Both the position numbers and the translations under genes were made by a program. A DNA stretch of 64,000 nt, from positions 1,674,001 through 1,738,000 of the forward strand of contig NZ_JANUGV010000001.1 in NCBI RefSeq assembly GCF_024753215.1. Direction: 5' to 3'. The notes beneath the pieces are model-generated. The model saw nothing but the letters and a program-made list of their open reading frames with translations. It was not told where the DNA came from and ran no database searches. The DNA comes from Massilia solisilvae. Lineage in GTDB: Bacteria; Pseudomonadota; Gammaproteobacteria; Burkholderiales; Burkholderiaceae_D. Positions 55,746 through 64,000 of this stretch are shown here, one piece after another. How positions within the stretch are numbered: position 1 is the stretch's first letter; the number at the start of each line of letters is the position of its first letter.

Positions 55746-56352
55746 CGCCGCTGGAAGTGGCGGCGAACGCGTTCACGGCGCTCGCGATCGTGCTCGCCGG
55801 GCGCAACAACGTGCACACCTGGTGGACCGGCATCGTCGGCTGCACGCTGTTCGGCGTGCTGTTCGCGCAGAACCGTCTTTACGCGGACGTGGTGCTGCAG
55901 GCGTTTTTCGTTGGCACCAGCATCTTCGGCTGGTGGAAATGGGTCCGCGGCGGCGACGCCGGCAGCGCGCTGCCGGTCACGCATGCAAGCCTGGCCAGCA
56001 TTTTGTGGACCGTTCCTGCCGGCGTGCTGGCCACCGCCGCCTATGGCGCGCTGCTTCATTACTACACCAACGCCTATTCGCCGTTCTTCGACTCGGCCGT
56101 GCTCGTGTTCAGCGTGATCGGGCAGATCATGATGATGCAGCGCCGGGTCGAGAACTGGGCGTTCTGGGTGCTCGTCAATACGATCGCGGCGCCGCTCTAC
56201 CTGAGCCGCGGCCTGGCCCTGACGGCGACCCTGTATGCCGGCTTCTGGGTCAACGCGCTCGTGTCCTGGCACACCTGGCGCAAGCTCGCCGCGCGCAAGC
56301 TTCAAGAACAGGTTTCCGTCACCACAGCTGTTTCCATCGAAAGCACGCACAC

Positions 56353-56356
<4 letters not shown>
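55742..56356 (+). CDS. pnuC: Nicotinamide riboside transporter PnuC
   Basis: Inner-membrane protein of 204 residues with about seven helices. Family signatures: NVHTWWTGIVGCTLFG (about 24-39), GWWKW, and NWAFWVLVNTIAAPLYL in the substrate channel. Imports nicotinamide riboside for NAD salvage, or thiamine in the PnuT subfamily; the adjacent gene gives no thiamine hint. Its ATGA end overlaps the amidohydrolase gene. The promoter is probably in 55640-55700 (TTGTTG and TATAGT at 18-bp spacing, tentative). Confidence 0.87.
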
Positions 56357-57654
<1,298 letters not shown>

Positions 57655-57658
57655 ATTG

Positions 57659-57741
57659 GCAGGGTGGGCAGGTCTCCTGCCCACGCGTCCAGGCGACGTC
57701 AGAACTGGTTGAACGCGTGGGCAGAAATCTGCCCACCCTAC
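57659..57741. repeat. Intergenic palindromic repeat, family A, copy 3
   Basis: GCAGGGTGGGCAGGTCTCCTGCCCACGCGT on the left, TGAACGCGTGGGCAG then CTGCCCACCCTAC on the right, with a 20-bp centre. Same design as the copies at 80-160 and 14912-15042. Separates convergent genes. Confidence 0.75.
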
Positions 57742-57745
57742 GGGA

Positions 57746-58096
57746 TCAGCGGGGCGGTTTGCCTTGCCGCTCCAGGTCGACCGGTTCCTGGTTGGCCCCG
57801 GTTTCTGGCGTGCCCAGCCCGGTCTCCTTGGGGCCGGCCTGCTCGCTGCGCGTGTCCTGGAACCCGCGCCGGCCGGTATCCAGAGACTCACTATCCGCCG
57901 GCTGGCGCGGCTGCCCCTCTTGCTGCGCTGCCTGGCAGGCATCGTTACGGGTTAAGCCCGCGCCGCCGCTGCCGCCGGTCTCGGCCATGGTCTCGTGGGT
58001 CGGGGTGGACCCGGCTTCGCCGCTGGTCGGCCCGCCCACGCCGAGCGTGGTCGATGGGTCCGGCTGGCCGCTGTTTCCTGATCGGTTGCCGCTCAT
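57746..58096 (-). CDS. Small disordered protein, function unknown
   Basis: Protein of 116 residues, Gly/Ser/Thr/Glu/Gln-rich, no hydrophobic core. AGGAG six bases before the start (ATG 58096) supports translation. The series GGSGG, TGEAGST, and DTGRRGFQDTRSEQ has no recognisable domain. Its tail lies next to a family A repeat. Possibly related in style to 12429-12674. Confidence 0.6.
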   Translation of the reverse strand: MSGNRSGNSGQPDPSTTLGVGGPTSGEAGSTPTHETMAETGGSGGAGLTRNDACQAAQQEGQPRQPADSESLDTGRRGFQDTRSEQAGPKETGLGTPETGANQEPVDLERQGKPPR

Positions 58097-58231
58097 GTCA
58101 TTCTCCTGCAAGTTGCCGATGCCCCGATTATGCGCCGCGTGCGCGCCGGCGGCGGTCAGCGCACGTAGCGCAGCGGCGTAGGAGGGGACCGGGACTATCA
58201 TTTTGCGTTGCAGCATGTTAGAGTTGGTTAC

Positions 58232-58603
58232 ATGATGTGTTCGGTCCGCAAATTCGTCGCGCTGCTCATGCTGGTCGTGGTCACGACCAACGTGTTCGTC
58301 TGGGATTCCAGCAGCACGCGCATGGCGCACCAGATCAGCCACATCAGCCAGCTCGACCTTGGCGCCGGCAACCACAGCCACCCGTGCCTGGACGCCGCCC
58401 ATTCGCTGGGCAAATGCAGCGTGTTGCACCAGGTGCTGCACGCGGTGGATCATCTCCAGTACTTCGCCGACCTGGCATCGCACGCGGCGATCCAGCTGCA
58501 GCGCGCCGGCCTTGGCCGGATTGCCTTCCCCGAGCGGGCGTATGCGCTTGCCACGCTCGAACCTCCCTACCGCCCTCCAAGCGAGCAGCCCGCCCCGGCC
58601 TGA
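58232..58603 (+). CDS. Cys/His-rich membrane-anchored protein of the efflux locus
   Basis: Protein of 123 residues. N-terminal hydrophobic segment (about 8-22, FVALLMLVVVTTNVFVW) serves as a signal anchor. The following stretch is rich in metal-type ligands: HQISHISQLDL, NHSHPCLDAAHSLGKCSVLHQVLHAVDH. It resembles small periplasmic metal-binding proteins that precede cation efflux operons. Two ATGs in a row (58232 and 58235); ribosome site weak. A gap of 163 bp separates it from the adaptor gene. No family named. Confidence 0.68.
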   Translation: MMCSVRKFVALLMLVVVTTNVFVWDSSSTRMAHQISHISQLDLGAGNHSHPCLDAAHSLGKCSVLHQVLHAVDHLQYFADLASHAAIQLQRAGLGRIAFPERAYALATLEPPYRPPSEQPAPA

Positions 58604-58766
58604 TCGCCAGCTTCGATCGTTTTTTCCTGCGGGTGCTCAGGCCGTGTAGCGGCATGGCTCGGATAATCGTCCGAACCACCGCTTCCGTTGCCGTTCGCAA
58701 TCGCGTGCAGCCAGCCGGCTGGGCGCGTGAGGCGCCGGCCCGTGCACTGTCGTATTGGAAGAAAAC

Positions 58767-59870
58767 ATGAAGAATCCGGTATCCCTTTTCCTCGCCACCA
58801 CGCTGGCCTGGTGTCCCGTTGCGTTTGCCGCCCAGCCAGGCGCGGCGATCCCCGTCTCCGCCCAACAAATGCAGGCGCTTGGCATCACGGTACAGCCGCT
58901 CAAGCGCGGCGCCACGTCGGGCGAGGCCACCGTGCCCGCCCGGGTGGTGCTGCCGCCCGGCGGTGAACTGGTGGCCAGCGCTCCCGTCTCCGGCCTTGCC
59001 GTGCAGGTGTATGTCCAGCCCAACCAGGCGGTGGCCAAGGGCGCGGCGCTGGTGCGCGTTGCCAGCCCCGAGCTCGGTTCGCTGCAGCTGAACCTGATGC
59101 AGGCCGCCAGCCGCGCGGCCCTGGCCCAGCGCACGGTCGAGCGCGAACGCGCCCTGTTCGGCGAAGGCATCGTGGCCCAGCGCCGCTTGCAGGAAGCCGA
59201 GGCGGCCCAGGCCGAGGCGCGCGCGGCGCTGTCGCAGGCACGTTCGGCCTTGCGTCTTGCCGGCATGGCGCCGGGCGCGATCGAGCGCGTTGCCGCCGGC
59301 GGCAAGCCGGACGATTCGATCACCGTCGCTGCCGCCGCTTCCGGTGTCGTGACCAAGGTCGAGGTGCGCCCCGGCCAGCGGGTCGACGCGTCGACCGCAC
59401 TGGTCGGGCTGGCGCGGCTGGACCGCCTGGTGCTCGAAATCGAGGTGCCGGCCGCCGACGCGGCGCACTGGCCGGCTGGCGCACAGGTCGGCATCCAGGG
59501 CCGCAAGGCCAGGGCGGTGGTGAAGGGTACGAGCCCGCTGGTATCGGCCCAGACCCAGACCACCACGGTGCGCGCCGAGGTCGCGGGCGGCGCCGATGTG
59601 CGCCCGGGCGAACTGGTTGCGGTGCAGGTGCCGCAAGGCGCGGCCGGCAACGGATGGGACGTGCCGCTGGCCGCCGTGGCCCACGTGGGCAAGCAGGGGT
59701 ACGTGTTCGTGCGCACCAGCAGCGGCTTCGAGGCACGCCCGGTGAGCGAGCTTGGCAGGGCGGGCCAGCAGGTGCGCGTGGCCGGCGCGCTCAAGGAAGG
59801 CGATGCGCTGGCGGTGTCCGGCGTGGTGGCGCTGAAGGGCGAGTGGCAGCGCGCTAATGGGGGGCAGTAA
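58767..59870 (+). CDS. Heavy-metal RND efflux membrane-fusion protein (CzcB/CusB-like)
   Basis: Periplasmic adaptor of 367 residues. Signal peptide about 1-21 (ends VAFAA). Barrel-sandwich halves VVLPPGGELVASAPVSG and GVVTKVEVRPGQRVD flank a coiled-coil hairpin (about 110-165, Ala/Gln/Glu-rich). Links the RND pump to the outer-membrane factor. It lacks the His/Met-rich N-terminal metal-binding extension. GGAAG five bases upstream; pump gene starts one base after its stop. Confidence 0.9.
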   Translation: MKNPVSLFLATTLAWCPVAFAAQPGAAIPVSAQQMQALGITVQPLKRGATSGEATVPARVVLPPGGELVASAPVSGLAVQVYVQPNQAVAKGAALVRVASPELGSLQLNLMQAASRAALAQRTVERERALFGEGIVAQRRLQEAEAAQAEARAALSQARSALRLAGMAPGAIERVAAGGKPDDSITVAAAASGVVTKVEVRPGQRVDASTALVGLARLDRLVLEIEVPAADAAHWPAGAQVGIQGRKARAVVKGTSPLVSAQTQTTTVRAEVAGGADVRPGELVAVQVPQGAAGNGWDVPLAAVAHVGKQGYVFVRTSSGFEARPVSELGRAGQQVRVAGALKEGDALAVSGVVALKGEWQRANGGQ

Positions 59871-59871
59871 C

Positions 59872-62800
59872 ATGCTGTCTCGTCTTATCCAGGCCTGCCT
59901 TGCGCAGCGCCTGTTCGTGCTGCTGGCCGCGCTGATGCTGGCCGCATTCGGCTGGCACTCGTTCAGCCAGCTTCCGATCGACGCCTTCCCGGACGTGTCC
60001 AGCACGCAGGTGAAGGTGATCATGAAAGCGGCGGGCATGACGCCCGAGGAAGTCGAGACCCGGATCGCGGTGCCGATCGAGGTCGAAATGCTCGGTATCC
60101 CGCGCACCAAGCTGCTGCGTTCGGTGACCAAGTATGGCCTGGCCGACGTGACCATCGACTTCGAGGACGGCACCGACATCTACTGGGCGCGCCAGCAGGT
60201 CAGCGAACGCCTGTCCGGCATCGCCGACGTGCTGCCGCCATCGGCGACCGGGGGCATGGCGCCGATCACGACCCCGCTGGGCGAGATGTTCATGTTCACG
60301 GTGGACAGCAAGGACATGACGCTGGCCGAGCGCCGCACGCTGCTTGACCGGGTGATCCGCCCGGCGCTGCGTACGGTGCCGGGTGTGGCGGACGTGAACG
60401 CGCTTGGCGGCGCCGTGCGCGCGTTCGAGGTGGTGCCGGATGCGCCGGCGATGTCCGCGGCCGGCGTGAGCCTGGCGCAGATGGCCGACGCCATCCGCGC
60501 CAACAACCGCAATGACGGCGCCGGCCGGCTGGGCGAGGGCGGCGAGGTGCTGCTGGTACGCAGCGAAGGCAGCATCGCCACCGTCGAGGACCTGGCCGCC
60601 GTGGTGGTGACAGTCAAGAACGGTGTGCCGGTGCGCCTCGGTTCGCTGGCCACGGTACGGGTCGGGAACATCACCCGCAATGGTGCGGTGACGCGCAGCG
60701 GCGCGGGCGAAGCGGTCGAGGGCCTGGTGCTCGGCCTGGCAGGCGCCAACGCCCAGCGGGTGGTGGATGGCGTGCGCGCCAAGATCGCCGAGCTGCAGCC
60801 GACCCTGCCAAAAGGCGTCACGCTCAACGTGTTCTACGACCGCGCCTCGCTGGTCGAGCGCGCGGTGCACACGGTGTCCTCGGCGCTGCTGGAAGCGACC
60901 GTGCTGGTGATCGTGCTGCTCGGCCTGTTCCTGGGTAATTTGCGCGCGGCGGTGACGGTGGCGCTGGTGCTGCCGCTGGCGGCGCTGGTCACGTTCATTT
61001 TGATGGGCATGTTCGGCATGTCCGCCAACCTCATGAGCCTTGGCGGCCTGGCCATTGCGATCGGCATGCTGGTGGACGCGGCGGTGGTGGTGGTCGAGAA
61101 CATCGTCCAGCACCTCGGCCACGATTCCGCGCAGGGCCGCCTGCCGCGGCTGCACGTGATCTACCGCGCGGTGCGCGAGGTGGCGGTGCCGGTCACGGCC
61201 GGCATCCTGATCATCGTGACGGTGTTCCTGCCGCTGCTGACGCTGCAAGGGCTGGAAGGGAAGTTCTTCGCCCCGGTGGCGCTGGCGATCGTGTTCGCGC
61301 TGGCCGGCTCGCTGGTGCTGTCGCTGACGGTGATCCCGGTGCTTGCGTCGTGGCTGGTCAAGGCCGGCGCGCACGCCGAACCCTGGCTGCCGCGCAAGCT
61401 GCTCTCGCTCTACCAGCCGGTGCTGGATTTTGCGATGCGGCGCCAGCGCGTGGTCGCGGTCGTGGCGGCAGTGCTGTTGGTGCTGGCGGGCGTGCTCTAC
61501 ACCCGCGTGGGCAAGACCTTCATGCCGACCATGGACGAGGGCGACCTGATCGTGGGTATCGAGAAGATCCCGTCGATCGGGCTGGAGCAAAGCGTGGCGC
61601 TGGACCTGAAGATCCAGCAGGCGATCATGAAGCAGGTGCCGGAGGTGACCGGGATCGTCGCGCGCGTCGGCTCCGACGAAATCGGCCTGGACCCGATGGG
61701 CCTGAACCAGACCGACACCTATCTGCTGCTCAAGCCGCGCGGGCAGTGGCGCATGAAGTCGAAGGATGAACTGATCGACGCCGTGCGCAAGGTGCTCGAC
61801 CAGCTCCCCGGCATCAACTACAGCTTCACCCAGCCGATCGAGATGCGCGTGTCCGAGATGATCGTCGGCGTGCGCGGCGACATCGCGGTGAAGGTGTTCG
61901 GCCCCGAACTGGACAAGCTGAACGAATACGCCAAGGGCATCGAGGCGGTGCTCAAGACGATTCCCGGCAACCAGGACGTGTACACGGTGCAGAACGGCGG
62001 CGTGCAGTACCTGCGCGTGGTGGTCGACCGGCTTGCGGCCGGACGGCTTGGCCTGTCGGTGGACGAGATCCAGGACGCGCTGCGCGCCCAGGTCGAAGGC
62101 CAGCAGGCGGGCAATGCGATCGAGGCCGGCCGCCGCACCCCGATCGTGGTGCGCGCGGGCGAATCGGTACGGCTGTCGCCGGCCGGGTTCGAGCAGGTGC
62201 GCATCACCACGCGCGACGGCGCCAGCGTGCCGCTGGCGAGCGTGGCACGGCTGGAGCGTGCCGAAGGTCCGGTCAAGATCGACCGCGAGATGGGCAGCCG
62301 CTACAGCGTGGTGGTGGCCAACGTGACCGGGCGCGACCTGGTCGGCTTTGTCGAGGAAGCCAAGGCGGCGGTGGCGCGCAAGCTGCCGCTGGCCTCCGGC
62401 TACCGGATGACCTGGGGCGGCCAGTTCGAGAACCAGCAGCGGGCCGCGGCCCGGCTGTCGGTCGTGGTGCCGGCGGCGCTGGTGCTGATCTTCATCCTGC
62501 TGTTCACGACCTTCCGCTCGGTGCGGCAGGCGCTGCTGGTGCTGTCGATCATTCCGTTCGCGCTGGTCGGCGGCATCGTGGCGCTGTGGGTCACGGGGGA
62601 GTACCTGTCCGTGCCGGCTTCGGTCGGGTTCATCGCGCTGTTGGGCATCACGGTGCTGAACGGGGTGGTGCTGGTCAGCTACTTCAACCAGCTGCGCGAA
62701 GCCGGCATGCCTTTGGTGGAGGTGGTGGTGCATGGAGCGCGGCGGCGCCTGCGGCCGATCATGATGACCGCGTCGATCACCGCGTTCGGCCTGATCCCGC

Positions 62801-62955
62801 TGCTGCTGTCGAGCGGCCCGGGGTCGGAGATCCAGCGGCCGCTCGCGATCGTCGTGATCGGTGGCCTGGTGTCGGCCACCGCGCTGACCTTGCTGCTGCT
62901 GCCCATACTGTATTTGCGCTTCGCGTTTGCGAAACGGGAGGACCAACATGCCTGA
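59872..62955 (+). CDS. Heavy-metal efflux RND pump (CzcA/CusA family)
   Basis: Inner-membrane proton-driven exporter of 1027 residues. Twelve membrane helices around two large periplasmic loops. N-terminal helix followed by FSQLPIDAFPDVSSTQV, helix 4 with GGLAIAIGMLVDAAVVVVEN, and later PTMDEGDLIV. In place of the DFG-type triad of CzcA, helix 4 has AIAIGxxVDAA, which is closer to CusA-type pumps. Exports a divalent or monovalent heavy metal; identity is open. GGGGGG seven bases before ATG 59872; an in-frame ATG at 59857 overlaps the adaptor gene. Confidence 0.93.
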   Translation: MLSRLIQACLAQRLFVLLAALMLAAFGWHSFSQLPIDAFPDVSSTQVKVIMKAAGMTPEEVETRIAVPIEVEMLGIPRTKLLRSVTKYGLADVTIDFEDGTDIYWARQQVSERLSGIADVLPPSATGGMAPITTPLGEMFMFTVDSKDMTLAERRTLLDRVIRPALRTVPGVADVNALGGAVRAFEVVPDAPAMSAAGVSLAQMADAIRANNRNDGAGRLGEGGEVLLVRSEGSIATVEDLAAVVVTVKNGVPVRLGSLATVRVGNITRNGAVTRSGAGEAVEGLVLGLAGANAQRVVDGVRAKIAELQPTLPKGVTLNVFYDRASLVERAVHTVSSALLEATVLVIVLLGLFLGNLRAAVTVALVLPLAALVTFILMGMFGMSANLMSLGGLAIAIGMLVDAAVVVVENIVQHLGHDSAQGRLPRLHVIYRAVREVAVPVTAGILIIVTVFLPLLTLQGLEGKFFAPVALAIVFALAGSLVLSLTVIPVLASWLVKAGAHAEPWLPRKLLSLYQPVLDFAMRRQRVVAVVAAVLLVLAGVLYTRVGKTFMPTMDEGDLIVGIEKIPSIGLEQSVALDLKIQQAIMKQVPEVTGIVARVGSDEIGLDPMGLNQTDTYLLLKPRGQWRMKSKDELIDAVRKVLDQLPGINYSFTQPIEMRVSEMIVGVRGDIAVKVFGPELDKLNEYAKGIEAVLKTIPGNQDVYTVQNGGVQYLRVVVDRLAAGRLGLSVDEIQDALRAQVEGQQAGNAIEAGRRTPIVVRAGESVRLSPAGFEQVRITTRDGASVPLASVARLERAEGPVKIDREMGSRYSVVVANVTGRDLVGFVEEAKAAVARKLPLASGYRMTWGGQFENQQRAAARLSVVVPAALVLIFILLFTTFRSVRQALLVLSIIPFALVGGIVALWVTGEYLSVPASVGFIALLGITVLNGVVLVSYFNQLREAGMPLVEVVVHGARRRLRPIMMTASITAFGLIPLLLSSGPGSEIQRPLAIVVIGGLVSATALTLLLLPILYLRFAFAKREDQHA

Positions 62956-63250
62956 TATTTGCCTGACTTTGCTCTGCCATGCGGAGCTGGAAGAGCGCGT
63001 GCTCGATGCGCTGCTGCTCACCCCGCAACTGACCATCTTCACCAGCACCCCGATTTTCGTGCACGGGCTGGCGCACTCGGGCCTGGAAGAATCCGAGCAG
63101 GTGCTTGGCCGCGCCGACTGCGTGCAGGTGCAGGCGCTGATGCCGGAGGACGCGGGGCGCGAAGTTGTCGAGCGTATCAAGATCGAGTTCGCCGGTGCGC
63201 GGATGCGCTACTGGCTCACGCCGGTGATCGCCTCGGGAGCATGCGCATGA
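62948..63250 (+). CDS. DUF3240 family protein
   Basis: Protein of 100 residues, small alpha/beta ferredoxin-like fold expected. Recognised as DUF3240 by the opening ICLTLLCHAELEERVLDALL and the closing MRYWLTPVI. The family occurs almost exclusively in heavy-metal RND operons and may be a PII-like regulator of the pump. Overlaps the pump gene by 8 bp and the next gene by 4 bp. Confidence 0.85.
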   Translation: MPDICLTLLCHAELEERVLDALLLTPQLTIFTSTPIFVHGLAHSGLEESEQVLGRADCVQVQALMPEDAGREVVERIKIEFAGARMRYWLTPVIASGACA

Positions 63251-64000
63251 AACGACTGATATTGATCGCGGCCCTGGCCGCCGCCGGCGCACATGCCGAA
63301 ACCCTGCCCACGATGCCTGGCCTGCTGCCGGAACCCGTGGCGCATCCCTTGCTGGTGAACGACGCGATGGTGGCGTCGGCGCGTGCCGACGCCGAAGCGG
63401 CGCGCCAGGATGCGCGGCTGGCGGAGAGCTCGCCCTACGAGTTCACGGCCCGCCTGAACGCGCAAAAGCGGCGGCTGGACGTTGGCCCGCAATACAAGGA
63501 ATGGAACGTCGGGATCGAACGTACGCTGCGCTTGCCCGGCAAGGCGCAGGCCGACCGCCGCATCGGGCAGGCCTTCATGGCCGAGAGCGACGCCGTGTAC
63601 GGCGAAGCGCTGCACGAGGCAGCGCGCGTGCTGCTGACCCTGTGGCTGGACTGGGCACAGGCCGAACGTGCAGTCGAACTGGCGGCGCGCAACCTGGTGG
63701 CCGCGCAGGAGAACGCCGACGCAGTCGACAAGCGCGTGAAGGCGGGCGACGCGGCGCGGCTGGACGCCAGCATTGCCCGTGCCGACCTGGCCGAGCAGGA
63801 ACGCGCCGCCGTGGAAGCCAGGACGGCCGCCGCGGTGGCATGGGCCCAGCTGAACGCCCGCTTTCCAGGCCTGAAGCGCGAGCACGCCATGCTGCCCGAG
63901 CCGCAACCGCTGGCGCGGCCGCTGCAATTCTGGCGCGAACGCATTTTGGCCGAAAGCGACGAGCTGAAACTGGCCGCCGCAGCGCGCGACAAGGCGGCAG
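63247..64000 (+). CDS. Outer-membrane efflux factor (TolC/CzcC-like), partial
   Basis: The first 251 residues are present; the gene is cut by the window end. Signal peptide MKRLILIAALAAAGAHA, followed by long Ala/Glu/Arg-rich helices (ARVLLTLWLDWAQAERAVELAARNLV) of a TolC-type coiled barrel. Third component of the tripartite metal efflux system with the adaptor and pump. ATGA overlap with DUF3240. Full family members are about 400-420 residues. Confidence 0.88.
   Translation, partial: MKRLILIAALAAAGAHAETLPTMPGLLPEPVAHPLLVNDAMVASARADAEAARQDARLAESSPYEFTARLNAQKRRLDVGPQYKEWNVGIERTLRLPGKAQADRRIGQAFMAESDAVYGEALHEAARVLLTLWLDWAQAERAVELAARNLVAAQENADAVDKRVKAGDAARLDASIARADLAEQERAAVEARTAAAVAWAQLNARFPGLKREHAMLPEPQPLARPLQFWRERILAESDELKLAAAARDKAA

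Noticed and set aside
59854..63180. 1108-residue open frame antisense to the metal pump
   Set aside because: Typical GC-rich mirror frame: His/Gln/Arg-rich product, no ribosome site, no domain; the plus-strand RND pump explains the sequence fully.

Overview
The window is GC-rich, gene-dense DNA from a free-living Gram-negative bacterium. The gene set (multi-domain hybrid kinases, KGG and YsnF stress proteins, a PHA synthase-like protein, DUF5985 pairs, exosortase-A accessory genes) and the short intergenic repeats fit a betaproteobacterium of the Oxalobacteraceae, most like Massilia/Telluria. That placement is inferred from gene content, not from a marker gene. I see no rRNA, tRNA, CRISPR array, insertion sequence or prophage.

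Layout. 0-5.4 kb: chemotaxis transducer, flavin oxidoreductase, KGG stress protein and MscS channel, all on the minus strand. 5.5-12.4 kb: two paralogous hybrid histidine kinases pointing at each other with a NUDIX hydrolase between them. 12.4-19.1 kb: small membrane and hypothetical genes, a secreted nuclease, a PHA synthase-like protein and two DUF2382 stress proteins. 19.1-21.2 kb: a PAS-diguanylate cyclase and an orphan NarX-type kinase. 21.4-29.3 kb: queE-queD-tadA, then hydrolase, LD-carboxypeptidase and amine-oxidase-like genes, an MFS carrier and the ABC-F protein YbiT. 29.5-36.3 kb: nadA-nadC, a hydrolase-sirtuin pair, an EamA carrier and nadB.

36.5-48.1 kb is the most unusual part. 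It looks like an exosortase-A/PEP-CTERM accessory locus without an exosortase: a PrsR-like sigma-54 regulator, exosortase-associated hydrolases 1 and 2, a ligase/asparagine-synthase-like/glycosyltransferase operon, a second PEP-CTERM-type glycosyltransferase, and a translationally coupled pair made of a FeeM-like N-acyl amino acid synthase and a VAO/cresol-dehydrogenase-type flavoprotein. In all three proteins of the central operon the textbook catalytic motifs are eroded while the folds and reading frames are intact. It may be a repurposed pseudoenzyme module.

48.1-52.7 kb: the conserved SpoVR-YeaH-PrkA stress/starvation operon. 52.8-57.7 kb: a TonB siderophore receptor with a Fur box, a PPOX-fold stress protein, and pnuC coupled to a secreted amidohydrolase and preceded by a tiny overlapping leader frame. 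58.2-64.0 kb: a heavy-metal RND efflux operon (Cys/His-rich protein, adaptor, pump, DUF3240, outer-membrane factor) that runs off the end of the window. NAD metabolism recurs (nadA, nadC, nadB, sirtuin, pnuC). Two families of short palindromic intergenic repeats are scattered through the gene borders.
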